From: Cliona cf. orientalis
Taxonomy: Eukaryota; Porifera; Demospongiae; Clionaida; Clionaidae
Direction: 5' to 3'
DNA: 64,000 bases
Assembly: GCA_963930775.1 (NCBI GenBank)
Contig: OZ005699.1
Coordinates: 8,887,501 to 8,951,500, forward strand
The position numbers were made by a program, and so were the translations under genes. Positions 1-11,500 of the stretch are shown here, in pieces. Within the stretch, counting starts at the first letter, position 1, and each line of letters starts with the position of its first letter. Below the pieces are notes generated by a model that saw only the letters and a program-made list of their open reading frames with translations, had not been told where the DNA came from and did not search any database.

Positions 1-962
1 CAGCAAGGGGCATTGACATGCATGGAAAATGGCAACTGGGTCCCTCTCCCTCAGTGTGTACTGGCAGGTATAATATATTACTATAAGAATGCTCCTAACT
101 AATTACTATTATTCCACTAGACTGTGGTAGTCCGAGTGTCTCCAGTGATGGAGGAGTTGTTATTGAGCAATTCAATGAAACCATGACATCGTTTAACAAT
201 ACAATCACTTTTCACTGTGAAGAGGGTCTCCTACCAAACACCACCATAGAGGCTGTTTGTGGGAGCACTGGAGTTTGGAGCCCTAATCCAGCTAATCACT
301 TCTGTGTGAATCAATCATCAGGTAAGCAATACAAAATTAATCATCTCTAGATATACGATTTTTCTCCTATAGCTTTCTGTAGTGCTCCAGCAGTTCCAAC
401 TGGTGTCCACATCAGTGATCGGTCCACTGGTTTTTACCCAGAGGGGACTAACATCACTTTGCAATGTGATGATGTGTCCCACACTGCACTGACAACTGTG
501 TGCCATGCTGATGGAAGTTGGAGGCCACCCCCATCTGAACTGGACTGTACTACTGCAACTTCTGAATCAGGTATACAATGTACATCAATTAACTTCATTA
601 ACGTAATAATTATGCCTGTATACTAGCTATATTTTTATTATCATTATTTAGCTACTGTAACAGCTGATGTCAAAAAGGTGCTCTCATGCAGTAGCCAGAC
701 TATTCTTGCTGCTGTCATTTGCTCTTTTGTGTTCTTCTTCGTTGGAGTCTTGGTTGGAGTTCTTTGTCATCACTGGGGTAGAGTCTTCATAAAGCCATGT
801 ACCGGTGATATCAAACGTTCAAACTGGAAGAGACGTGAACATCCTTCTCCCACCGATACACCAGCAGATGATGCTCCAGTCGTATATGAAGAGGTGACAA
901 CTGATTCACACTCTCGACAAAAAATTGAACTCGAGGAGAATGTTGCTTATGGCCATATATAG
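1..962 (+). CDS. Sushi (CCP) domain type I membrane receptor, 3' part
   Basis: Last four exons of a gene that begins before the window: 1-67, 121-321, 373-570 and 652-962, all joined by phase-1 introns with GT-AG ends. The first exon ends one CCP module; the next two each encode a complete CCP module (start DCG and AFC, conserved Trp near the last Cys). The last exon encodes a short linker, one transmembrane helix (about 700-770) and a cytoplasmic tail of about 65 residues. Class 1-1 exons are typical of shuffled extracellular modules. The tail carries VVYEEV and VAYGHI, both fitting the ITIM pattern [VIL]xYxx[VIL]. CCP modules usually bind protein or carbohydrate ligands, as in complement regulators and selectins; the ligand here cannot be read. 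N-terminal domains are outside the window. Confidence 0.85.
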
Positions 963-1263
963 AGATTATCATTGTCCTCAGCTGTGGTGTGTTGTTACTA
1001 AGTAAATGATACTAATTAGCATTAAGAAAGCAGCAAAAAGTATAATTATGACATTGTTCTGATATGCAAATGTTTGATAAACAATCAAGAAATACCAGAC
1101 AATAATTTAAAGTCGTAGATGTTTAATTATAGTATTATGGTAAATAAGTGCAATGTGATCAATTAGAAAAACAATCCAAACAGATGCATCTTAGTTTATT
1201 ATTATTGCTTGACAGTTGGGAAAACAAGATGCCTTTTACGGTGGCCCTGGAGGTCACGCGTCA

Positions 1264-1530
1264 TTCCAGTTTGGCTCCTCCTACCTCCGTGCGTCGTCAT
1301 GCCAGTTCCTGTCCTCCCACCTCCGTCACTCCAGTTCTGCATTGGTCGTCATGCCAGTTGCTGTCCTCCGTCACGCCAGTTCCTGTCTTCGCACCTCCGT
1401 CACTCCAGTCGCTGTGTTCGAATCTCCATCATTCCAGTACTTCTCAGTCCTCACTCCAGTGACCTACCCTCGTCAGTCGTCACGCCAGTTGCTGTCCTCC
1501 ATCATTCCAGTGAGGGGCTGTCCGACTTGA
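1264..1530. repeat. Minisatellite inside left foldback arm (22/29-bp units)
   Basis: About ten tandem units, each starting CAYNCCAGT. Most are 22 or 29 bp long, differing by a 7-bp block; the first is 36 bp and one is 23 bp. The same array appears inverted in the right arm. Confidence 0.8.
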
Positions 1531-3064
1531 ACCTCGTGCCTTTGCACCCTGAACCCCTCATAACACTAATGAAGATGAAAATCTTCTTGTACTTTTACTG
1601 ATGACCAGTGTCTGGTCTAGCTACACAGGGATGTTCCTGAGGTTGATAGTGAGTCAGCTAGACTACTCTATGGCAAGTGTATGAATGTTGCTAGTGACTC
1701 CCCGAATTGCAACCCACTGGCTTGGCAGTCAAGTGCACTATTTCAAGACTATCATGAGTATGCCTGGGTCATCAACTCGGGACTGTTGGGGCCCTGCTTC
1801 AGACTAAGTCTTAACCCAGCTCTACAAATTTCTGGTGTTGCCTACACTGGACTACTGCGCTCCTTTGTGGGACCCTCACTTTGCAATCCACTCCCAAAAG
1901 CTGGAAGCTATCCAACGGTTTGGTTACCGAGAACTGGAGTGACAGTTATGACCACCTGCTCATCTAAACCGGTCAACTCTCTCCACAAAGAGAAAAACAG
2001 AAGACAGCTTTGTGTTATCGTATCAAGAACAACTTGTCCATCATTCAGCCATCATTTTTCACCCCTCACCCCTATAGCTAGCAGCCCGGCATTCACTATA
2101 TCCTGATTGGGCTTTTTTCTTTACACAAGTTCAATGTACAAGCATACAGTATACATCAGGACAAGCCACCTAGCCAAAAAGGCTAATATTAAGGCTGCCC
2201 AAAAACATAAGCAGTGAGAATATACAAGCAAGTGGTGAAAGAATAAAACTTAAATTACAGGCAATAATTTCAACAAATGCTTAAAAATAGGAGGAGAGGA
2301 TGATACAACATCAGGGTGTAAACAGTTCCAGATGGGAACGACGCTTACAGAAAAAGAAGGAAGATGAGAAAGGGTACAGATAGTGGGATGGACAGTCATG
2401 ATTAATTGTGTCGGAGTTGAGGAGAGGTCTGAATCATGTACAAACCCCTGGCAAAACTAATGTCGTATTCCAGGGTATGACACTGGAATCAGTATTCTGT
2501 TACAATATTATTAGCTTACTTACAGTGTGCAATAGCTGTCATGATCACATTGCAATGACTTAATTAGTTTGTCCTCTAGTAGCACCCTCGACTCACTAGC
2601 TACATACGATCATCACACATAGGACCAGGAGAAAGGCCCTATAAGAAAGGAATAATTTGTCATACCCTGGAATATGACATTAGTTTGCCAGGGGTTCATA
2701 CAGGATTCAGACCTAGCGTGTAGTCGTTCCCTATACCGTGATTGGGCTTAGTCTGAAGCAGTGCCCCAACAGCCCCAAGGGATATGATCCCAGCATACTC
2801 ATGATAGTCAGGTTCAAATAGTGCACTAGACTGCCAAGCCTATACACTGGCACCAGTGAGTTGCAATTCGGGGAGTCACTAGCAACATTCATACACTTGC
2901 CATAGAGTAGTTGACTCACAGCTATCAACCTCAGGATCATCCGACATCCCTGTGTAGCTAGACCAGACACTGGTCATCAGTAAAAGTATTAGAACAACAA
3001 GATTTTCATCTTCATTAGTGTTATGAGCGGTGTAAAATTAGGGGTTCAGGGTGCAAAGGCACGA

Positions 3065-3335
3065 GTTCAAGTCGAGGACAGCCCCTCACTGGAATGATGG
3101 AGGACAGCAACTGGCGTGACGACTGACGAGGGTAGGTCACTGGAGTGAGGACTGAGAAATACTGGAATGATGGAGATTCGAACACAGCGACTGAAGTGAC
3201 GGAGGTGCGAAGACAGGAACTGGCGTGACGGAGGACAGCAACTGGCATGACGACCAATGCAGAACTGGAGTGACGGAGGTGGGAGGACAGGAACTGGCAT
3301 GACGACGCACGGAGGTAGGAGGAGCCAAACTGGAA
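3065..3335. repeat. Minisatellite inside right foldback arm (inverted copy)
   Basis: Reverse complement of the array at 1264-1530, with the same order of short and long units, so the arms were copied together or are kept alike by exchange. Confidence 0.8.
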
Positions 3336-3661
3336 TGACGCGTGACCTCCAGGGCCACCGTAGCCTTTCCATGGCTTATGATATCTCCTGTATTGCATAT
3401 CTTAAAGATCTTGCTACCTGTCTATGATTGTTCTCATACTGACACCTGGTCCAATAAACTACATCAAATGGCATGCATAGCTACAGAAATGCCATAATAA
3501 GTATTGATGGATGGTGGCAAATAATAATATTATTATAACAGTTACAATATTATTTAAGGGCTGATAGGTATACAAATATAAACAGAAATTGCATAATATT
3601 ATTAATTATTATACATACATAACACCCAAGATAGCAGCAGCATTGTAAAGCTGTTCACTCT

Positions 3662-6600
3662 TCAGCTTTCAAGTAAGCTCTCTCTTAATCTTGTGAATGT
3701 CTCTCTCTCCTGGAGTACCACAGGAGGTGGATCAACATCTTCAAACTCTAATACAGGATCACGATTCGAGTTTTCTTCCAAGTCCAAAACTAGATCAGTA
3801 CCCTGGACTACAGACTGGTCATTATCCAGGCTGATCTCTGAATGTGTCACAGCCACGCTAGCCTTAGATTTCGTCCCGATGATCGACGTAATACGACTTA
3901 GGATCACAGATTTAACTTTGCAGAGTCTCTCTCGTAGAAGGTACACAAATATAACAGCGATGGTTGCGTAGCCAATGAGCACTATGATTATAAGGATCAC
4001 CTTTTCAAGAATATCCAGTAGTCCGGTGAAATGTTCGATTACTCCGTCACCTCCACTATCTGTGAAAATTGCCCCTATCATTATCATGATTATTGTCCCT
4101 ATAAGGAAATTATCGACATAGTTCATCATGTTGGACTTAAATGGCTTGAAGACCAGTTGTAGGTAAAGGAATATCAGAAGCACCCAAGTAGTTATGATAA
4201 GACTATAGTAAATTAGTTCTGGTAAGGAAAAGAGCACCAGCCTAATAATCAGACGTATCCCGAGCCAGAATCGATACTTTGTCTTATAAGGAGCCCAGAG
4301 AGCGTCGTAAAAAGGTATAAATTTCTTGACATAGCAGTAGAGCAACTGGGGACAAAGCATTAAGAATGGGAAAGGAACAATATAGACGACCATTAGTATA
4401 GCTGCTATTAGCACGAGGGGTATGTGGTAATCTGCAAAGTATTCCTGGTTTGCATCTGTGAGCCATCGTACCGACCTCCTGCCATCTAAAGTATACACTG
4501 TCTTCTTAGCGAGTATGGTGATACAAGTGGTCAATGTGTTGACATAGCACATTATGAGGAGAGTGACAAATGTGGGTGTAGGCGAAAACCGCTTGCTAAG
4601 CCAGTAATACCTTCGGCATAGAAGGGCAAAAATGGCCATAAGAATATACAGGAAGAAGGGGAAGACTAATTGAAGTCCAATTTTAGTAAGAGGAGTCATT
4701 CCATCGTAGAAGCATAAGCCTACTCCAAGCTGCAGGCTTATCAGGGATGAAGGGATAAATATGTAGTCAACGCCATATGTAGACGTGAGCACAACTGATC
4801 CCCTCAAGCTAAGGAAGTTGGAGTAAAATAGGATGATATATATCCATCCTTTGTCTATCGTGAATCCTAGAAGGGCTATTGTCACAAAAAGAAGAATTCC
4901 AGCCAGACCGAATACAGGAATGAGTAGTATGGAGTAGTTAGAGCAGTTCTTACAACTGTTGCTTCCTAATAAGGCACTGGTGTTGGGAGCACATCCTCCG
5001 CAGAGCAAACCACTTCGTCGCAAATCTGGGGAACACTGACTGTCGAAGTAGTCCTGTTCGAAAATTTTACTTCCCTCTTGACAATATCTCGTGTTGCACC
5101 TAGTTATGAGCACATCTCCTTCGGAGTTGGCCGCACTGTCTCCCATTATAGTACCCATCCAGTTGTTGTCAGGAACAGTGATCTCAAATGTAGAATTATC
5201 ACACAAAACACCATGGGGTGACAGCCTTGGGTCACATGTGCAACTTGAAGTTGCACTGTTGTATGGTACACCTAATGGGCAGGTGCCTAGCCTAAAGGAT
5301 ACCTCTGTCTTAGTGAGATGTGTGGTCGTGAAGAACGTTACGTTGACGATGGAATTTTCCGCTCCTGTTAGTCGAAAAGTGGCAAGAGATTGAGTACTAC
5401 TATCGATGAACCAGTACCCAGATTCTCCCAGAGTGGAGGATACATTTGATCTGTTGTTAGAACTTGATGACACAAGTGACGAGAGAACAGCGGGGACCAT
5501 ATTACCATAATCGTCCATCACCGTGAACATTAGTTTGATCTGCTGTCCCGGTGTAAGTTCAAGGGGAGGGTTATCGACCGAAATACTCGAAGGTACCGTG
5601 CTTACTGTGGATGAACGATTGAGAGCTTGATCGATTTCGAACAGTGGTGACTGTTTCGTGGAAACGAACTCGAAGATAGTCAGATCCGGAGCCTTTTTGT
5701 CTCTCTGCCTCTGTATGTAGTTGACCCAGTAGCAGGAGTCCAGAGTTGAGCCATACACTACGCTGCCCAGAGGGGCACTGTTTCCCTCAAAGGACACACG
5801 AATACCCAGTGCAGTGAAATTATTACACTCTGACTCACTTGAACAGCCACTTCCTATAGATATCGGGGCGAAGAAGCAGTCGCTAGTGATTGGCAAAAGT
5901 ATATCGTCAGCACTCAGCGTGTCTGGAGTGACGTATATTGCCCCTCCTAGAATCGTCGCTCTGTTTTCTTTAAACAGAAGGTTGGAGTGTGGAAAAGCAG
6001 CTATTAGGGGACTTCTTCCAATGAGGTGGATACCTCCACCCAACACTCCAGTGTTTCTACTGACTGATAACGTGGTGTTTGTAAAAGTAATGAGTACACT
6101 AGAGTGAATATAGATGCCAGTCATGTCGTTATCGCTGACGTTTAAATAACTGTTTTCGTAGACAACAGCATATACACTTTCAAGGTGAATAGCAGAGGAG
6201 TCCATACTTCCAAATAGTCCCCGCCCTCCAGCTGGGTATACACTCTCGGATACATTCACATTGGTAATCAGTGCAACAACTTTTCCGTCATATCCATAGG
6301 CAGTCCTCTGTTGCAGTGACAGTGCTGCGCCGTAAGGTGCAGCATTGCGAAGAAAATTGCAGTCGTGCAGAATGAATATCGTATCAAATGTGTCGGCTTC
6401 TGGAATATCCGAGAGAGAGGGTAACGAATCGAATAGAGAAAACGTGAAAAGACCACCTCCTTTGGTGGCATTGTTTCCCACAAAATGGCTGCGTACGATG
6501 TGGACGATGACCTCGTTAGAGGGAAGAGAGACGTGGGCGTGAAGGGGATTCGTCAGTCCCGTGAAGACAGCCAGACCCCCTCCACCTGTGGCTTCATTCA

Positions 6601-7648
6601 GAGTAGGAACGCCACTGTTAGATTCAAAGGAACAATCCATGAAATTGATCGTAGTACCGAGAGCTATGCCAGCGAATAGCCCAACATGTGCCCCACCTCC
6701 GTACCTTGCACTGTTCATGGAGAACTCTGTCGATGAAACGGTTACGTTTATAGAGTAGTCAGTTTGTGCAAGAAATGCTGATAGACCTCCTCCTCCACCT
6801 ATGCGATAGAAAACATTGGGATTACTAGCGAGGATGTACCTGTAATTAGCCTCAACATCGGATATCCTGCTGCAGTCAGAATTAAACACAAACTGTGATT
6901 CAGTGATCAATAATGATGCTGTTTCTGATGTTGAATTTGAAATGCGTGTTCCATTAGACGATGTGGGATTACCGTAGAAAAAATAAACCCCACCACCCGT
7001 TACTAATTCATCGTAAACATTCACCGGGTAACACGAATAGTGCCGATTGTACGTAAATTCAACACCATACAATTGCGATTGGCCGAGAATGTTCACTCCA
7101 ACGAGTCCTATTCCGGTAGTATTTGTGACTGTAACATTTTCCATCACTACATCTTCACAGAGTCCCATAAAGATGGCAATCCGGATAAAAGGAGATATTC
7201 GAACAATAAATTGTATGTGATCGTAGACAATATTGATGGTTTCATTTAGTGCCTCATCTTGCACTCCGCATTCAGAAATGGTGACATCTTTTAGCAGAAG
7301 GCCAGAAATTTGTGAAAAGAGGAGGCCTTGTCCTTCAGCACAGGTGATAATGACGTCATGCTTTGTCACGTTCCGATCCTCAGCTGCGGCCTGTCCGACA
7401 ATCGAGATATTCGACATGTTTCTCAGAATGGTTGAATTGCGGATTATGTGTGTTCCAGGCTGTAGATACAACGTCATTCCTGATACCGTGTTCATGAGAG
7501 CTTCATCTAGCTCAAAGCAATTTCTTGAAGTAGCATTAAAATCAGAGCAGTTGACTTCAACAGTGATGAATTCTTCGCCATGGCCAATAGCAAATGCCAA
7601 CGAGAAGACGAATAGTATTCTCAGTGAGTAAATACTGCACCTATTCAT
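3662..7648 (-). CDS. Beta-helix ectodomain multi-pass membrane protein
   Basis: Single uninterrupted frame of 1328 residues, intronless in a region of intron-rich genes. Residues 1-24 are a signal peptide. Residues about 30-650 hold irregular repeats rich in GGG, N-x-S/T sites and turns (GGGLSAF, GGGAHVG, GGGLAVF, GGAIYV), the pattern of a right-handed parallel beta-helix (pectate-lyase-like fold). About 690-790 looks like one beta-sandwich (VMDDYGN). About 820-900 is Cys-rich (LLCGGCAPN), followed by eight or nine hydrophobic helices (about 903-1240) and an acidic, Ser-rich cytoplasmic tail. It is most likely a cell-surface receptor or channel-like protein. Similar beta-helix plus multi-TM proteins are known as large families in sponges and some protists, without an assigned function. 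The start ATG is the first in frame and is followed directly by the signal peptide. Confidence 0.9.
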   Translation of the reverse strand: MNRCSIYSLRILFVFSLAFAIGHGEEFITVEVNCSDFNATSRNCFELDEALMNTVSGMTLYLQPGTHIIRNSTILRNMSNISIVGQAAAEDRNVTKHDVIITCAEGQGLLFSQISGLLLKDVTISECGVQDEALNETINIVYDHIQFIVRISPFIRIAIFMGLCEDVVMENVTVTNTTGIGLVGVNILGQSQLYGVEFTYNRHYSCYPVNVYDELVTGGGVYFFYGNPTSSNGTRISNSTSETASLLITESQFVFNSDCSRISDVEANYRYILASNPNVFYRIGGGGGLSAFLAQTDYSINVTVSSTEFSMNSARYGGGAHVGLFAGIALGTTINFMDCSFESNSGVPTLNEATGGGGLAVFTGLTNPLHAHVSLPSNEVIVHIVRSHFVGNNATKGGGLFTFSLFDSLPSLSDIPEADTFDTIFILHDCNFLRNAAPYGAALSLQQRTAYGYDGKVVALITNVNVSESVYPAGGRGLFGSMDSSAIHLESVYAVVYENSYLNVSDNDMTGIYIHSSVLITFTNTTLSVSRNTGVLGGGIHLIGRSPLIAAFPHSNLLFKENRATILGGAIYVTPDTLSADDILLPITSDCFFAPISIGSGCSSESECNNFTALGIRVSFEGNSAPLGSVVYGSTLDSCYWVNYIQRQRDKKAPDLTIFEFVSTKQSPLFEIDQALNRSSTVSTVPSSISVDNPPLELTPGQQIKLMFTVMDDYGNMVPAVLSSLVSSSSNNRSNVSSTLGESGYWFIDSSTQSLATFRLTGAENSIVNVTFFTTTHLTKTEVSFRLGTCPLGVPYNSATSSCTCDPRLSPHGVLCDNSTFEITVPDNNWMGTIMGDSAANSEGDVLITRCNTRYCQEGSKIFEQDYFDSQCSPDLRRSGLLCGGCAPNTSALLGSNSCKNCSNYSILLIPVFGLAGILLFVTIALLGFTIDKGWIYIILFYSNFLSLRGSVVLTSTYGVDYIFIPSSLISLQLGVGLCFYDGMTPLTKIGLQLVFPFFLYILMAIFALLCRRYYWLSKRFSPTPTFVTLLIMCYVNTLTTCITILAKKTVYTLDGRRSVRWLTDANQEYFADYHIPLVLIAAILMVVYIVPFPFLMLCPQLLYCYVKKFIPFYDALWAPYKTKYRFWLGIRLIIRLVLFSLPELIYYSLIITTWVLLIFLYLQLVFKPFKSNMMNYVDNFLIGTIIMIMIGAIFTDSGGDGVIEHFTGLLDILEKVILIIIVLIGYATIAVIFVYLLRERLCKVKSVILSRITSIIGTKSKASVAVTHSEISLDNDQSVVQGTDLVLDLEENSNRDPVLEFEDVDPPPVVLQERETFTRLRESLLES

Positions 7649-8501
7649 TGTCTTCGAGCGGATTAGCTACAGACAAGGTTTAAATCTACAGTTCATAGAT
7701 CTGATCATTGGGGGATGTAGCTATAATCTGATTAATTTAATAATATGGTCTATTACTCTATCAGGAATCATGATCAGCTGTCACATGAATAGGTTTTACT
7801 ATACCATTGTGACAGTCATGACTGTGTATGCCGCCTTATATTCTACACTTGGATGCACGCACACAGCACCAAGAATAGTAGCTAGCTATATTTGTCTTCT
7901 CTGCAATCCTGGCCCTGGGATTCAGAATTTGTGTTCCAATACATGTATGGAAATCAGTAGTAAACTGGGAGTTATTATTTCATAGGCTTGCAGTCACAAT
8001 CAGAATGGCATTGTTACCTCAAGCTCATCATCTCTGAGTCTTCCATTGGTGTAGCTTGTGGGTAATGATGGTGGGTAGACATCATGTGCTGAACTATGGC
8101 TGAGCCATGCATGAATCATGCATGATATAATATCATTAGTCGCAATCACAATGCCAATGGCATTTTGAGTTATCTTCCATTATAATATTAATATAGTGAT
8201 GACTGGTGGCCACATGCACTATACGTATCATGCGCTGATTCATGAAATTATGGTCACAATCACAATGCAATCTTCTATTGTCCAGTCTTCCATGGTCTAC
8301 GTAGTGATGACATCATAATGATTTGCACGCATCATGCATACGCTGATCAATGAACCGGAAGTACACCGATACTCGACCAGTACTCGAGCTCATTACTTGT
8401 TGTGACGGCATATAAAGTCATACTCTATGCTATTATAAGCGTAGTAAAAACAGCAGCAGACACTAAGCAGCTACAGAATCGATAGAAGCAGATCCGGAAA
8501 C
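7649..8501. other. Divergent intergenic region with degenerate repeats
   Basis: 853 bp between the 5' ends of two divergently transcribed genes, so it should hold both promoters. At least three loosely repeated units of roughly 130-150 bp can be seen between about 7990 and 8340, each with a core like GCAATCACAATGCC next to an ATCATGCATG-type stretch. No convincing gene. Confidence 0.6.
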
Positions 8502-11500
8502 ATGAAGACTGTATCTTTGTTTTTGATTCTTGCTACAATAATTCTGTGTGCATCACCAGCCAATGCTCAATTCTCAGGTAGCTATAAGCTTTTATCGAAA
8601 ATATTAGTGCTATAGAAAAAGCAGTCTGAGCTCAAAGACTGTCTAAACTGAAGTATTACAATCATTAATAAATAAACTCTGTTCAAGGATTTCTTTCATT
8701 GATACAGATCTCTGCCTGCCTCAGCCTATGAGGGAGGTCCCCATCACTATTCAGATTAGGAGAACCTCCGGGCTAGCTGTCTGCAGTGAGGATGGACTGC
8801 TGGCTCTGCCACAGCTCGCTTCTCAAGTGGAGGAGCAAATAATGAACAACTACCAGCCACCTCCACTGTATTCGGACTGCGAGATTGTCAGCCTTGAGCA
8901 TACATCTTGTGAAACGTTTGGTATGATTAAATTTTAGTAAACAGACAATAAAATTAATATGGAAGTTGTGGCTACCAACTGAACCCTAATCCCTCACTGA
9001 ATTTACCTGCAATAATTTATCACGAGCATGGTAAAATTGAGTTTTAGGAGTGGGGGTACTGACATGTGAAAAGCCTCAAAAGAAGTCCTATTGATTTTTG
9101 ATCATTCATGATCACATCCTCTGAGGTAATACTACCAATGATATTCATTGAAAGGTTAACTTAAACTTTGACACATGGCTCAAAGAAATGAGGTGACTTA
9201 TTAAATATAATCATGATGCTTGCCAGATGTGACATTATGGGAACACAATATTAATGAGCCAATGAAGACAGTAGCCTGGATAGTAGGTCATGACCATACA
9301 TGAGCTGACAAAGCAGATTGTTAAAATTTCAAATCCCAGTGCACAATTACTATAGTACAGAGTGTACCTGGTCCATGCCAATTTTTAAAGTGGCCACAGT
9401 GTCCACACCTAGCTTAGTCAGCCAAAATAATAATATGATTACAACTAGCATTCATCTATATAATATAGCTAATATTATATTATTATAGCTTTGAAGTACA
9501 AATGTCAATCGTTGAACAATCTATCGGCGAGTGATCTCCTGGATCAAATACTAAGCCATGATTGTATGCTGCTTTTATCCTGCATGCAGGGAGGCGTGGC
9601 CAGCGTGTTCTGATTCGCTACAAGGTCAACATGACATGCAGTGATGGCTGCTACTACCTCAAAGGGTTTGAACAGAAGGACACTGATGCCATCAGCCTCT
9701 ACTTCAGTCAGGTGGACAGTGTACTGAATGCCGGGAGGGCAAAGTCAACTGCAGAGTTCAACTATGGCAGTCGAGTAGTGGAGATTTCATACTTTAGAGG
9801 GAAGAAAGGAGAGATATTTTCGGCATGTAATGGAGATACTATGGTTCAGGAAGGAGTAACTGTTAACAAGAAGATACCAGCTTGCAGTAAGATGATTGTG
9901 AATTAAATTTATAGGTTACATAGTTAATTATTTATATACAGTGGAATAACTCTTAATGGCCACCCCAGGCTGATGAGCAGCCATCCTGTCAATAACGGCC
10001 ACTCACATTGGTCCCAACTTCATCACCATTAAAAAAACTGAGACATTAGGCCACCGCTCTATAATATTGTATGACCAAAGCTTCATTCTCCAATGGTGGC
10101 CACAATAATAGAGGGATTCCACTGTATACACTGTCATTAATTATTATGATAACTGTTCGCTTCAGGATGTCCTTCCAATTGCTCTAATCCTTGCACCTTG
10201 CCCCCTGAGACAGGCAGATGTCGAGCCAGCATTCCTCGCTACTACCACAACTCTGACTCCGGCCGGTGTGAGCTGTTCACCTACGGAGGCTGTGACGGGA
10301 ACCAGAACAGGTTCACAACTCAAGAAGAGTGTGAAAAAGCCTGCAAAGGTAAACTGTTGAGATTTGGAAAATTTTTCATTGGAAAGCTTTTGAAACTGAT
10401 TCTTTTTCTATAAATTCACTTGACGATTGCTGTATGTACTGTACTTTTATCACTCCCCTACCATGAAAATTTTAACTATCCCATTGTGCAGTGCATGGAA
10501 CCATAATGATTTTTGTTTCCAATATTCCCTCAATCATTACTGGAATGAGACCCAGACAACTCTTGTCTGAATTGTTTACGCATGTGAATGTTTACGTTGT
10601 CTACTGGGTTGTGTATTCTCGTGTCTACATGTACAGTGTGCCCAACTGGGAAGGTATACCAGGAGTGTGGCACTGACTGCCCAGAAACATGTGACAACAA
10701 AGACGAAGGAATACGAATCTGCAATCTGAGATGTGTCCAAGGTACATAATATTACAAATTTTACTCTGAGTCTTCAATCAGTGCATAGCCTTTCTCTTGA
10801 TCTATTATTCTCAAAAATTCTAAAGTACTTTTTTTATTTTACAGGTTGCTTCTGTCCCGCTGGTACTGTTGAGCTTGGTGACAAGTGCGTAGCTCCTGAA
10901 GATTGCTCGTCCTCTAACACAACAGCGGTTGAGGAGGAGCAGTGTCCTGAGGGCATGGTCTACAGGCAGTGTGGAAGCGCATGCCCCGTTACCTGTGAGA
11001 ATAAGGACGAGGATGTCAACTGTGTCGCTGTGTGTGTAACAGGTAAACATCTTGGTAGTTATATTAAGATTTGCTAATAATATTATTATCGATTCATAAT
11101 AATAAAGCACATACTGGGATAATAATTAGTTTGAATTTACCTCAGCATAATGAATATAGGAGAGGGGGAGTGGGTCTAGCTGGCCAGACTATCTGTGCAG
11201 CTAATTAAGGGTCATCCCCATTAATATCGCTGCAGGTTGCTTCTGTCCGAGAGACAAGTTGCTGCTGGAGGAAGATGGAGAGACAAAGTGTGTTGATCGT
11301 GACGAGTGTCCGTCCGTTGGAGGTGAGGAGTGCCCTGAGGGAAAAGTCTACAGGCAGTGTGGTACGGCTTGCCCTCTGACCTGCGAGAATAAGGATGATG
11401 ATGTCATCCCTTGCACTCTACAGTGTGTGCCAGGTAAGAAACCAATGACATCATAGACTATAGAGGGGGAGTGATGACATTGTAAATTCTCATACAAATA

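Larger units (their letters stand above)
1237..3362. mobile_element. Foldback transposon with long terminal inverted repeats
   Basis: The sequence from 1237 inward reappears as reverse complement ending at 3362. The termini are TACGGTGGCC and GGCCACCGTA, and the flanking GCCTTT (1231-1236 and 3363-3368) is a perfect 6-bp target duplication. The arms stay alignable far inward, with indels: 1237-1815 matches 2740-3362, and 2428-2480 matches 2660-2715. Only about 150-200 bp of centre is unpaired. The left arm carries an extra stretch at about 1815-2105 that the right arm lacks. No transposase is visible; the open frames here are by-products of the low-complexity arms. It is a non-autonomous foldback-type element, and the transposase source is unknown. 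Confidence 0.85.

Noticed and set aside
1148..1601. Overlapping frames rich in Ser, Pro and Val
   Set aside because: They are open in several frames because of the minisatellite units, not because of coding.
1681..2106. 141-codon open frame in the foldback element
   Set aside because: It overlaps sequence that recurs inverted in the other arm, has no recognisable domain and lacks splice or start context.
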